Positions 7,959 to 16,063 of a stretch of 51,191 nt of DNA are shown piece by piece. The stretch lies in NCBI GenBank assembly GCA_035490315.1, contig DATHET010000008.1, positions 1 to 51,191 of the forward strand, given 5' to 3'. Under the pieces are notes generated by a model, which was not told the DNA's origin, ran no database searches, and worked only from the letters and a program-made list of their open reading frames with translations. This DNA is from JADJQU01 sp035490315. GTDB lineage: Bacteria > Planctomycetota > UBA1135 > GCA-002686595. The stretch's first letter is position 1. Each line of letters begins with the position of its first letter. Position numbers and translations under genes: made by a program.

Positions 7959-8991
7959 GACGGCCCTCCGCGGTGCGCGCTTCGCCGACCAGGGAGCCGT
8001 GGCCGAAGCCGGTGCTCGCGCCGCGGCGCAAGCCGAGCACGAGCCAGACCAGTCCTCCGAACAGGCCTCCGCTGTAGACGATCGACTGCCACAGGAGCGA
8101 GGCGGCGACTCCGGTCGCGGTCGGGACGCCGACCAGACCGAGCATGCCCGCGAGCGTGGCTTCGCGCAGACCCAGGCCACCGAAGCTGATCGGCGCGAGG
8201 GTGACCGCCTTGGTCAAGGGCACGGCGAGGAACCAGTAGGCCAGCGGCACGTCGATGCCGATCGCGCGGCCGAGCCAGGCATTGAGGACCACGAACCAGG
8301 CCTGGATCGCGAGGCTCACGCAGAACACGCCCAGGGCGGCGAGCGGTCGCTTCGCCATGCGCCGCATCGAGACCATCAGGCGCGAAAGCGGGCGGCGCAG
8401 CTTGCGCGGCCAGCGCGCGAGCTTCATGCGCAGGATCAGCGGCAGGAAGATCACCGCTCCGACCACCGCGACCAGCGAGCCGACCAGGATCACCCGCTGG
8501 TGCCAGCCTTCGACGCTGGCCTGGGAAGCGAGGCCTCCGACGACGATCAGGGACAGGAGTGCCAGGGTGTCGATCAAGCGCTCGGTCAGTCCGCCGAAGA
8601 TCGCGGCCTCGAGACGGCCGGTCGCTTTCCCCGCGAGCCAGGCCTTGAGCGCATCGCCGCCGACGATGCTGAGCAGGAACAGGTTGGCGAAGAGACCCGC
8701 GCCGTAGCACTGGAGAGCGTCGACCCGCTTCAGTCCGGCATCGGCGAGGTTGACGTTGAAGCGCCACTTGAAGGCGCCGACCAGGTGACCGGCGAGGAAG
8801 GCCGCGAAGATCCCGAGCCAGAAGCTCGGGCTCAGTCCGCGCAGCGCCTCCCAGGTCGCCCGCGCCTTGTCGGCCTGCTTGTAGAACGCGAAGCCGATCA
8901 ACGCCGCGAGCAGCGCCGCGGAGACCGCAACTTTGAGGAACAGCTTCAAGGGGACCGGGAGGGCTCGGTGGTTGGTCTCGTCATGGCGCAC
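7951..8991 (-). CDS. Flippase-like integral membrane protein (lysylphosphatidylglycerol synthase TM family)
   Basis: 346 residues with about eight hydrophobic helices. The layout is typical of the PF03706 family (AglD/MprF membrane part): GHLVGAFKWRFNV, LLSIVGGDALKAWL, then APISFGGLGLREATLAGML before the last helices. Members include proposed lipid or lipid-linked-sugar flippases. Start is a GTG at 8991 with AAGG upstream; it overlaps the preceding GT-C gene by 11 bases and the following flavoprotein gene by 8. It likely moves or helps move a lipid-linked glycan made by the neighbouring transferases. Confidence 0.8.
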   Translation of the reverse strand: MRHDETNHRALPVPLKLFLKVAVSAALLAALIGFAFYKQADKARATWEALRGLSPSFWLGIFAAFLAGHLVGAFKWRFNVNLADAGLKRVDALQCYGAGLFANLFLLSIVGGDALKAWLAGKATGRLEAAIFGGLTERLIDTLALLSLIVVGGLASQASVEGWHQRVILVGSLVAVVGAVIFLPLILRMKLARWPRKLRRPLSRLMVSMRRMAKRPLAALGVFCVSLAIQAWFVVLNAWLGRAIGIDVPLAYWFLAVPLTKAVTLAPISFGGLGLREATLAGMLGLVGVPTATGVAASLLWQSIVYSGGLFGGLVWLVLGLRRGASTGFGHGSLVGEARTAEGRHG

Positions 8992-10678
8992 GCCTGACCT
9001 TGACCACGATTTCCCCGCCGTGCACGGTTCCGAGGAAGACCTTTTCTTCGCGGTATTCGCTCTCCAGGCGCGCCCAGGTCTCTGGTTGCGTCGCGGCGAG
9101 GTGCATCGGCATGGTCAGCACCACCCAAGTCTCGGGGTGCTGGCGCTCGAAGTCCATAAGCCCTTGCAGATCATCGATTTGTGTCCAGTACAGCCCCAGG
9201 TAGTCCCGGAAAGGCAAGCTGCCCATCTCCAGCGTGGCCACGGACTGGGGCGGAACGTGGGCGCCGACGTACTCGGCTGCCGCCGCAAAGTCCTGCTTGG
9301 GGCCGAAAGCGCGCGGCAGGGTCGCTGCGCTGGCGAGGCACAGGAGGGTCGCCGCGGCCTTGCTCAAAGTCATGCGCAACGGAGCCAGCGGGCCGCGAGC
9401 GCACAGACCGATGAACTCGAACACGCCGCGCAAGAGGATCAGGACCGCGAAGCCGCCGCTGAAGAAAAAGAAGCGCGGCCAGAGATTGTGCCCCTGGGCA
9501 ACGATCACCGCGCAGGTCAGGGCCGCGGGCAGCAGGAACACGGTGAGCACGGCCAGACTCTGGCGCGCGTAGCTCCAAAGCCCGAGTCCGAGCACGAACA
9601 CGCCTTCCGCGATCGCCAGCCATCCGCCGGGCACGCCCGCGGCGAGACCCGAGACCATCTCGCGCACCATCCACATCGGATTGCGCCACTGCGTCTCGTG
9701 CCCCGGCATCGAAGGACCGCCGAGCGTCGCGACGAACTGCGGCAGCACCAGGGCGTAGCACCACAGCGACAGGGCCGCGGCGAACAGGAAACCCCACAGG
9801 GGCGGCCAGCGATTCGCGCCGGACTGCTTCGCTCGCGCGGCGACCCACAGCCAGATCAGGAAGTGCGCGACGACGACGAACACCGCCGTGACGTGCATCC
9901 ACACGGCGAAGCTCGCAGCCAGGCCGTAGACCAGCGGGAGCTTCATGCCCGCCGCGCGCCGCGACCAGAGCATCGACAGGAAAGCTCCGCTGGCGATCAA
10001 GGCCGCGAGGAACATTCCCGTGTAGCCTCGCGCATCCTGCGAGAACCAGACGTGGTGCCAGGAGACCGCGAGCAGCGCCGTCGCGAAGGCCGCTTCGACG
10101 CTCGGGGCGACGAGCAGGGCGAAGCGCCAAAGGGCCCACAGGCTTGCTCCCCCGAGCAGCACCGCGGGCAGGCGCAGCGTCCATGCGCTCGCCCCGAAGG
10201 CGTGGACGGAGAGATTCGCGAACAGCGAGTACCCGAGGTGGTTGTTCTGCGTCTCGAAGGAGGCGACGGCCTTGGCCAGGCTGGAGTTGCCGTAGCGCAC
10301 CAGGGTGTCGATCTCGTCGAACCACAGGCCTGCGCCGAGGTCGTGGAAGCGCAGCGAGAGCCCTGCGCAGCAGATCGCGAGCACGCCCAGGTTCCAGCGC
10401 AGGTTCGGCGGGCTTTCGGCGCTCTGTCCGCGCTCCAGCAGGGGTGATGCCTCGACTTCGCCGGGCCGCAGACCGTCCGCGACCATGCCCAGGATGCCGA
10501 GCAGCAGGGTCGCCGCTTTCCAGATCCAGACACCCTGGGCGAGGATCGCGGGATCGAGTCCCGTCTCGCGGGCGAGGAATTGCGCGCTGCTCGCCACGGG
10601 CACGGCGAGGGCCAGACCGACGAAGGCGAGACCCGCAACGAGCGCAAGCGGGCGCGGACGAAACGAACGAGGCGACAC
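8981..10678 (-). CDS. GT-C fold glycosyltransferase (PMT/ArnT-like)
   Basis: 565 residues, about 11-13 membrane segments. The first extracytoplasmic loop has the acidic pair LWFDEIDTL (about 115-123), the usual catalytic/metal site of polyprenyl-phosphate-sugar-dependent GT-C enzymes. Further hallmarks are LRLPAVLLGGAS and WHHVWFSQDARGY. A soluble C-terminal part follows the last helix. It should transfer a sugar from an isoprenoid-phosphate donor on the outer face of the membrane, fitting the GT2 gene upstream, which may make such a donor. Start is GTG at 10678, 35 bases behind the GT2 stop; its end overlaps the flippase-like gene. Confidence 0.82.
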   Translation of the reverse strand: MSPRSFRPRPLALVAGLAFVGLALAVPVASSAQFLARETGLDPAILAQGVWIWKAATLLLGILGMVADGLRPGEVEASPLLERGQSAESPPNLRWNLGVLAICCAGLSLRFHDLGAGLWFDEIDTLVRYGNSSLAKAVASFETQNNHLGYSLFANLSVHAFGASAWTLRLPAVLLGGASLWALWRFALLVAPSVEAAFATALLAVSWHHVWFSQDARGYTGMFLAALIASGAFLSMLWSRRAAGMKLPLVYGLAASFAVWMHVTAVFVVVAHFLIWLWVAARAKQSGANRWPPLWGFLFAAALSLWCYALVLPQFVATLGGPSMPGHETQWRNPMWMVREMVSGLAAGVPGGWLAIAEGVFVLGLGLWSYARQSLAVLTVFLLPAALTCAVIVAQGHNLWPRFFFFSGGFAVLILLRGVFEFIGLCARGPLAPLRMTLSKAAATLLCLASAATLPRAFGPKQDFAAAAEYVGAHVPPQSVATLEMGSLPFRDYLGLYWTQIDDLQGLMDFERQHPETWVVLTMPMHLAATQPETWARLESEYREEKVFLGTVHGGEIVVKVRRAP

Positions 10679-10713
10679 GGTGGATCGGTTCTACAGGGCT
10701 GACGCGGGCGTTG

Positions 10714-11511
10714 CTAATGCGTCTGACTTTGCGTGGCGCGCGGCTGCGACGGCGCCGCGGGCTCCGGCGGCGGCCAGACCAGTCCGGCGCGCCATCGCGC
10801 GAGACCGCGCCCGAAGCGCAGACCCAGGAGCTTGGTGAAGAACTCCCAGGCCGTGGAGCCGCGCACGTGGGACAGCCCGTTGCCGCGCATGCGCGCGAAG
10901 ACGTTCATCTCGAGCACGCGCACGCCCATGTAGTGCGCCTTGACCATCAGCTCGGGATCGAGGAACCACTGCTTCGATTGCAGATTCATCGCGAGCAGGG
11001 CCTCGCGCGGCACGATCTTGGGGCTGCCGTTGATGTCGATCGAGCCGAGGCTCGGCCAGAGGATCCACACGAAGCCGTTATAGAAGATCGACACGACCTT
11101 GCGCAGCGGCCCGTCCATGCGGAAGCGCCGGCGGACCTTGCCCAGGCACTTCGGCGAGGTGTATTTCACGGCCTCGAACAGGCGCGCGACGTCCTCGGCG
11201 TCGACCTGGCCGTCGGCAGGAATGATCCCGATCCACGGCGCGCGGCAGACTGGAATCGTTTTCAAGACGCCGTTGCCGTAGCCCTCGTTCGGATCGACGC
11301 GGTGGTAGACCACCGGCAGGCCCGCCGCCGCGAATTCGCGCAGGATGTCGCCGGTCCGATCGCTGGAGCCATTGTCGCAGCCGATCAGCTCGAGCCGATG
11401 CCCCGCCTTCTCGAACGCCTGCACGAGCTGCGGGATCGTGTAGGGAATGGCGGCCTGCTCGTTGTAGCAGGGCACGATCAGGGAGAGTTCGGGATCGCTG
11501 GGAACCCCCAT
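10714..11511 (-). CDS. Family 2 glycosyltransferase, dolichol-phosphate-mannose-synthase-like
   Basis: 265 residues. The domain starts LSLIVPCYNEQAAIP and holds the GT-A features ELIGCDNGSSDRTGDIL and GIIPADGQVDAEDV. These are typical of polyprenyl-phosphate sugar synthases (DPM1/Ppm1 type) that load a lipid carrier for GT-C transferases such as the next gene. The usual DxD is DGQ here. The ATG at 11511 is 11 bases after the upstream radical SAM stop; the open frame continues upstream but that part is antisense-like in composition and overlaps the radical SAM gene. No C-terminal membrane helices are obvious. Confidence 0.82.
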   Translation of the reverse strand: MGVPSDPELSLIVPCYNEQAAIPYTIPQLVQAFEKAGHRLELIGCDNGSSDRTGDILREFAAAGLPVVYHRVDPNEGYGNGVLKTIPVCRAPWIGIIPADGQVDAEDVARLFEAVKYTSPKCLGKVRRRFRMDGPLRKVVSIFYNGFVWILWPSLGSIDINGSPKIVPREALLAMNLQSKQWFLDPELMVKAHYMGVRVLEMNVFARMRGNGLSHVRGSTAWEFFTKLLGLRFGRGLARWRAGLVWPPPEPAAPSQPRATQSQTH

Positions 11512-11522
11512 CGATCTAGAGC

Positions 11523-13574
11523 CTATCGACCCGACGCGCTGGGCGCACGCGCGTCGACGCTCGCCGGCTCGAGCGAGCGGCGCAGGTCGCGCGCGAACAT
11601 GGTGCGCGTGAATTTTCCCAGGCCCGCGGGATGCTCGCCGAAAGTCTCGATCTTGCTCAGGATCAGCGCTCGGCGCGCCGGCTGGGTGCGCGCGATGAAC
11701 TTGCGCGGCGCGTCGAAGCGGTGGTCGGCGAGCGGGCGCAGGTAACCGTCCTTGGCCCAGCCTTCGATGTCGTACTCGCTCTCGAAGGGCACGGACTTCG
11801 CCGTGGTCTCGGCGAAGGGCACCTGCAGGGCGACGGCGCGCATGTAGGTCATCAAGTTCGAGAGCATGCGCCGGTCGAAGCTCGCCTCGCGCTCCGCGAG
11901 CGCCGCCGCGATGCTCTGCTCGAGGAAATCCAGCGCCGCGTCGGTGACGAAGAAACGCCCGAGCATCGAGAAGCGCGAGAGCAGGTTGCCGCCGAGCGAT
12001 CCGTCGACCAGCTCGGCGTAGTGCGCCTTGGCCCAGTCGAGGCAGGCCTGGCGCGTCATGAACAATTCGGACTCGCTCGCGACCAGGAATTCCTCGATGG
12101 TCTCGCGCAGCGCCGGCGGAGCTTCGCGCCAGTGGGCGGCCATGTGCACAGCGAGATCGAAGGGCTTGAGGCCGCAGGACTTCGCGTAGGCGAAGGGCTC
12201 CTCGAAGTTGCCTTCGTAATGGAAGACCGTCAGCAGCACGTGGAACACGCGCGTGTCGAGATAATCCTGGTAGCTGAAGTCCGGCGTGGCGACGACCATC
12301 TCCTCGACTTCGACGATCGGCTCGCCGGTGTAGTCGGCGACGTTGCGCGCCACGACGCGGAAGCGCGTGTCGAACTGGAACTTCTGGCGCTGGTCGGGGT
12401 CGGACAGCTCGGCGCCGTGCAGCAGCATCAGCTGGTGGGCGCTGATGCGTTTCGCGCCGGCGTCGAGCAGGTCCTTGACCGCTTTCATGAACGTGGCCTT
12501 GGTCTCGCCGGGCAGGCACAGGATCAATTCGCCGTAGCTCTGCATGCCCATGGAATCGAGCTCGCGCTGGATTTCCATGTAGGTCGAGAGCTTGATGTTG
12601 TCGCGCTTGATGTTCTTGAGCACCACCGGGTTCATCGACTGCACCGCGACGGTCATCGGCAGGGCGCCGTTGGTCTTGCGCAGCACCTGGATGATGCGCT
12701 CGCCCTTGTTCTTGCCGGTCGTGGTGCGGATGTAGCGCGGCCAGTTGAACTTGGATTGCAGCCAGCCGATGTAGTCGGCGATCTCGACGTCGCGCTCGTA
12801 CATGCCGAAGTTGTCGTCGGCGAAGCACAGCGTGATCTCGGGCTTGACGCGCTCGGCGATGTACAAAAGATCCGCTTTGACGTTCGCGATCGAGTGGGCG
12901 AACACGCGGTTGTTCGAGCGCACTCCGGAGTTGCAGAACGAGCAGGTGAACGGGCACCCGCGCGCGATCTGCATCATCGGGAAGTAGCCGGTCTTGAAGA
13001 ACGGATCCATCAAGCCCGCGAGGTAGGGCGAGGGAATCTCGTCGAGGTCCTGGATGCGCGGCACTTCGGGGCCGAGGACCAGCTCGTCGCTGCGGCGGTC
13101 GATCCAGTGGTTGCCGGGGATCGGCGCGGCGAGCGTGCCTTCGATGGAGCGCTTCTCGGCGTGGAAGCGGCGCACCAGCTCGAGCAGGGCGCGCTCTCCC
13201 TCGTAGGTCGGCCCGTCGACATAGACGTCGACCTCCGGAATCGAGCGCAGGAAAGTCTCTTTGACCGAGCGCACCAGCGGAAAGTTCGGGCCCCCCATCG
13301 CGGTCAAGGTCGAGCGCGATCTCGCCTTGGCGTAGCGCGCGAAGTGGTAGGACAGCTCCTCGTTCCAGGCATAGTTCGAAAGCCCGAGCACGTCCGGCGC
13401 CGCCGTGTCCAGCGCCTGCTTCAAGTCCTGCGGCTCGCGGAACAGCCGCACCTCGAGCGCGGTCTCGGTCAGATGCCGCTGCAGGTAGGTCGCCAGATTG
13501 GCGACGCCCAGCGGATAGACATCCGAGCTCTTGGTGAGCAGGTTGTGGCCGAGGTCGGCGAGGTAGATCAGCAT
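11523..13574 (-). CDS. B12-binding-type radical SAM protein
   Basis: 683 residues. An N-terminal cobalamin-binding-like region (LIYLADLGHNLLTKSSDVYP, DVLGLSNYAWN) precedes the radical SAM core with CPFTCSFC at about residues 228-235. The C-terminal 250 residues are a family-specific helical extension. B12-radical SAM enzymes methylate or rearrange unreactive carbons, including sugars and lipids. It is the first gene of the leftward operon running to 5262. The ATG at 13574 begins the recognisable domain; an upstream in-frame extension to 13691 is Pro/Arg-rich and judged non-coding. Confidence 0.83.
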   Translation of the reverse strand: MLIYLADLGHNLLTKSSDVYPLGVANLATYLQRHLTETALEVRLFREPQDLKQALDTAAPDVLGLSNYAWNEELSYHFARYAKARSRSTLTAMGGPNFPLVRSVKETFLRSIPEVDVYVDGPTYEGERALLELVRRFHAEKRSIEGTLAAPIPGNHWIDRRSDELVLGPEVPRIQDLDEIPSPYLAGLMDPFFKTGYFPMMQIARGCPFTCSFCNSGVRSNNRVFAHSIANVKADLLYIAERVKPEITLCFADDNFGMYERDVEIADYIGWLQSKFNWPRYIRTTTGKNKGERIIQVLRKTNGALPMTVAVQSMNPVVLKNIKRDNIKLSTYMEIQRELDSMGMQSYGELILCLPGETKATFMKAVKDLLDAGAKRISAHQLMLLHGAELSDPDQRQKFQFDTRFRVVARNVADYTGEPIVEVEEMVVATPDFSYQDYLDTRVFHVLLTVFHYEGNFEEPFAYAKSCGLKPFDLAVHMAAHWREAPPALRETIEEFLVASESELFMTRQACLDWAKAHYAELVDGSLGGNLLSRFSMLGRFFVTDAALDFLEQSIAAALAEREASFDRRMLSNLMTYMRAVALQVPFAETTAKSVPFESEYDIEGWAKDGYLRPLADHRFDAPRKFIARTQPARRALILSKIETFGEHPAGLGKFTRTMFARDLRRSLEPASVDARAPSASGR

Positions 13575-13796
13575 GGTGAGGGGCCGGCCGGCGGCAGTGG
13601 GTCTGCCCCCGGGAGGACTGGCTCGAAACGTGTTCGGAAGGTGGCTCGGGGGAGCTAGAGCCCAAGGCGAAAAGGGACGGTGGCTTCGCACCCCCGGTGA
13701 TCCGCGGGCAGCCGCGGCCCGATTCTACCCCAAGGCTCGTCCCTGGCTCCCCGGAGCCGTGTCACCCGCCGCCAACGGCGTCCAGGAAGCAGGCGG

Positions 13797-15047
13797 CTAA
13801 GGCCAGACCTGGTACTCCAGGCCGTCCGACAGCGAGCTGTTGTTCGGCGCGACGAAGCCCGGATCGCGGCCCCAGAACTGGCAGTCGACGGTCGTTCCCG
13901 CGACGCTCAAGGCCGGGAGCGGCTGCCCCCCCAGGCTCCCCGCCGCGAAGCTGTTCATGTCGATCGCATAGGCGCCCGTGCAATCCGCCGCGGGCGCCGG
14001 AGTGCCGCCGGAGGACAGGGTCGTGCTGCGCTTGATCGGGGAAGCGAGGCACAGCGTGCCGCCCTGGAACGCGGTGGTCGCGGGGCCCGACACGCCGTAG
14101 AGCAGGAGGCCCGGCTTCTGGTTGCGGTTGTTGACCGAGCTCACGACGAAACCCGTGCTGCTGCTCGCGCTCGCCTGGCCGGCCGAGCTGATCTGCGGCA
14201 GGCAGCCGAGCGAGTTGATCTTCGCCGTGCAATACACGAAGGGCAGGCCGAGCTCCGAGCCGACGAGCTTGAAGGGGAAGTCGCAGGGAGCGCCGCCCAT
14301 GCCCGCGGTCGTCGCCGCCCAGGTTCCGCTGGAGGCAAGGAACTGCGCCGAATTGTCGCTAGCGAGCCAGGGAACCGTGGGGTTCGACCAGGGTCCCGAG
14401 CTGAGCCCGGTCAAGCTGCCGACCACTGCGAGATCGAGCCAGTAGGTCCCCGCGCCGAGCGCGGGAAGCCAGGTCATGTCGATCTGAAGCTCGTAGATCG
14501 CGCGCTGCTTGTTCAAGAGCGTCTGCGGCTCGACCGGCGTCGGCAAGCGGACGCGGAAGCAGTTGGTGAAGCTCGAGGAGACCAATCGATTGGTCGTGGT
14601 GTCGCCGTAAAGCACGAGCGCGCCCGGCTGATCGGGCCGCAGGTTCCAGATCTGCACGCGCACGTCGCTGATCGTGCTGATCGGATTCGCCGGCGCGTCG
14701 TTCTGGTAGGCGTACCACTTCAAGCTCGACAAGGCCCAGGTCTTCGACGGCGGCACCGTGAAGTCATCGGCGAGCCGGTTGTTGTTCGCCTGCTGGAACA
14801 CCAATCCATAGGCGTTGAGCGAGGAGAAGGGCGGCCCGGTGGGGATGTACTCGAGCACGCTCGTGTCCGCGCCCGCGAATCCGTTGCCAGTGCCGGTGAG
14901 GAAGACGCCGTTGTCGAACAGGGTCGACGAGAGGTACGAGCCGCCGCCGGGCAAGGGCGCGACGGAGCGACTCGCGCTCTGAGCGAAGCCCAGCGGGCTG
15001 ATCAGAGTCGCGAGGGCGAGGGCGAGGATGGACCTGGTGGCGGACAA
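13797..15047 (-). CDS. Secreted protein with clade-specific C-terminal domain
   Basis: 416 residues with an N-terminal signal peptide (SILALALATLISPLGFAQS). The middle (about 30-270) is a beta-rich region of unknown family. The last 130 residues begin YCTAKINSLGC, continue with KPGLLLYG, IDMNSFAAG and VDCQFWGRDPGF, and end LEYQVWP. The same domain ends the two VCBS proteins at 42657 and 45052, so it may be a sorting or surface-attachment module. Only a TTG (15047) is available as start in this frame before the signal sequence. The gene's first bases overlap the frame of an RND-pump fragment on the same strand. Function unknown. Confidence 0.75.
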   Translation of the reverse strand: MSATRSILALALATLISPLGFAQSASRSVAPLPGGGSYLSSTLFDNGVFLTGTGNGFAGADTSVLEYIPTGPPFSSLNAYGLVFQQANNNRLADDFTVPPSKTWALSSLKWYAYQNDAPANPISTISDVRVQIWNLRPDQPGALVLYGDTTTNRLVSSSFTNCFRVRLPTPVEPQTLLNKQRAIYELQIDMTWLPALGAGTYWLDLAVVGSLTGLSSGPWSNPTVPWLASDNSAQFLASSGTWAATTAGMGGAPCDFPFKLVGSELGLPFVYCTAKINSLGCLPQISSAGQASASSSTGFVVSSVNNRNQKPGLLLYGVSGPATTAFQGGTLCLASPIKRSTTLSSGGTPAPAADCTGAYAIDMNSFAAGSLGGQPLPALSVAGTTVDCQFWGRDPGFVAPNNSSLSDGLEYQVWP

Positions 15048-15129
15048 GGGTGGGTTCGCAAGCTGCGGCGGCCGAGGAGATCAAGATTACCACAAGCCGC
15101 AAGGGCCGGATATGCGCCCTGCGGCCCGA

Positions 15130-15277
15130 TGCGCGCGCCCCGACCCCGTTCGTTCCGTGCGGCGGAGGTCTCGGGCGGGTGCGGCGGGCTGCCGCGGCGG
15201 CGGCCCTCGAAGATCCGGTACAGGGCGGGCAGCACGAGTAGCGTCAGCAGGCTGCTCGAGATCAGGCCGCCGATGAC
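15130..15277 (-). pseudogene. C-terminal fragment of a heavy-metal RND efflux pump (CzcA/CusA type)
   Basis: Leftward translation gives VIGGLISSSLLTLLVLPALY and then FEGRRRG. This matches the last membrane helix of the intact CzcA in this window (VIGGLISSTLLTLIVLPALY near 22314). Similarity stops abruptly at about 15277, upstream of which no RND sequence is seen. It is the 3' end of a second pump gene whose body is gone, probably lost when the metal-resistance block at 15.5-25 kb was inserted or rearranged. Confidence 0.75.
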
Positions 15278-15512
15278 ACTTTGCTTCAAGAAAGGCGGCT
15301 CTCGGCGACTGGTGTCCCGAGCACGAAGTTCCGGAGTCAGTGTGCACACAGTGCAGTGCGGCTCCAATCCAGCAGTCCACGGACAAAGCGATGGCACCCC
15401 CGTCGGGCAGTTGCCCCACAGCACCGAACACCGTGCATGGCGCCGCCCAATCCCCGACTTGGGCTCAAGAGTTTGTTCCGAGGTGCCGACCCCAGTAGAC
15501 TCGAGTCAGGTG
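15278..15512. other. Spacer before the metal-resistance operon
   Basis: No coding frame is supported. It holds a perfect 10-bp palindrome GTGTGCACAC (15340-15349), which could be an operator, and a weak promoter-like pair listed separately. With the pump fragment it forms the 465-base gap between the secreted-protein gene and the metal operon. Confidence 0.5.
15473..15501 (+). promoter_or_regulatory. Possible sigma-70 promoter of the metal operon
   Basis: TTGTTC (15473-15478) and TAGACT (15496-15501) are spaced by 17 bases, ending about 11 bases before the ATG at 15513. The -35 match is poor, so this is a weak prediction. If right, the leader is only a few bases long. Confidence 0.3.
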
Positions 15513-15950
15513 ATGTCCCCGATTCTCCAGCGCATGACCGCGTGGCTCTGCCTCGCGCTATTCCTACTGACCGGGGCTGCCCCGGCGCAGGGGTTCGTGC
15601 TCTGCATCGAGGCGGACGGTTGCGTGCGCGTCGAAGTGAAGTCTTCGACCGGTGACTGCGGTAGTTGCGACAGTCACGATTCAAGCTCCCTTCCGAGCCA
15701 GGCTCCAACGACGCCAACTCGTGATGCCGGATGCCCGTGCATCGATATTGCAGTCCCGGGTTCTCCGCAAGGGAAGCGCGTTCCGCCGAGGCCCGTCGAG
15801 TTCGAATCTGGTCCGTGCATCACTCCGCCGCTCGCGCTTTTCTCACAGCCACTCGTCTCGGTTGCGGTCGCCTTGGGCGCGACGCGTAGCCAATCTCCGC
15901 GTCCGCCAGAGTCCCTCGCGCACATTCGCACCGTCGTTCTCCTCGTCTAG
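15513..15950 (+). CDS. Small Cys-rich secreted protein at the head of the czc operon
   Basis: 145 residues. A signal peptide (MTAWLCLALFLLTGAAPAQG from residue 8) precedes a short mature part with clustered Cys/Asp/His: LCIEADGCV, GDCGSCDSHDSS, DAGCPCIDIA. No catalytic family is recognised. The position ahead of the TolC/HlyD/RND genes and the thiol/His clusters suggest a periplasmic metal-binding or metal-sensing protein, by inference only. Start could be the ATG at 15513 or the one at 15534. The gap to the TolC gene (113 bases) contains two tandem hairpins. Confidence 0.65.
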   Translation: MSPILQRMTAWLCLALFLLTGAAPAQGFVLCIEADGCVRVEVKSSTGDCGSCDSHDSSSLPSQAPTTPTRDAGCPCIDIAVPGSPQGKRVPPRPVEFESGPCITPPLALFSQPLVSVAVALGATRSQSPRPPESLAHIRTVVLLV

Positions 15951-15974
15951 GAGCCCGCACCTTCGTCGTGCAAA

Positions 15975-15991
15975 GCGTGGCCTGGCCACGC
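15975..15991. other. Hairpin 1 in the czc leader
   Basis: GCGTGGC and GCCACGC pair around a CTG loop (7-bp stem). With the next hairpin it lies between the Cys-rich protein and the TolC gene. It could stabilise or process the mRNA. No T-run follows, so it is not a classic terminator. Confidence 0.5.
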
Positions 15992-16008
15992 GATGCGGAT
16001 GGTGTTGC

Positions 16009-16030
16009 GCTTCGGCACGTTTGCCGAAGC
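16009..16030. other. Hairpin 2 in the czc leader
   Basis: GCTTCGGCA (16009-16017) and TGCCGAAGC (16022-16030) form a perfect 9-bp stem with a CGTT loop, 33 bases before the TTG start of the TolC gene. It may set relative expression of the first gene against the pump genes. Confidence 0.55.
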
Positions 16031-16063
16031 ACCTGAAGGCCCCGACCGACGTGGAGAACTCTC

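Noticed and set aside
11512..13665. Upstream in-frame extension of the GT2 gene at 10714
   Set aside because: It covers the B12 radical SAM gene in another frame; the GT2 domain begins right after the ATG at 11511.
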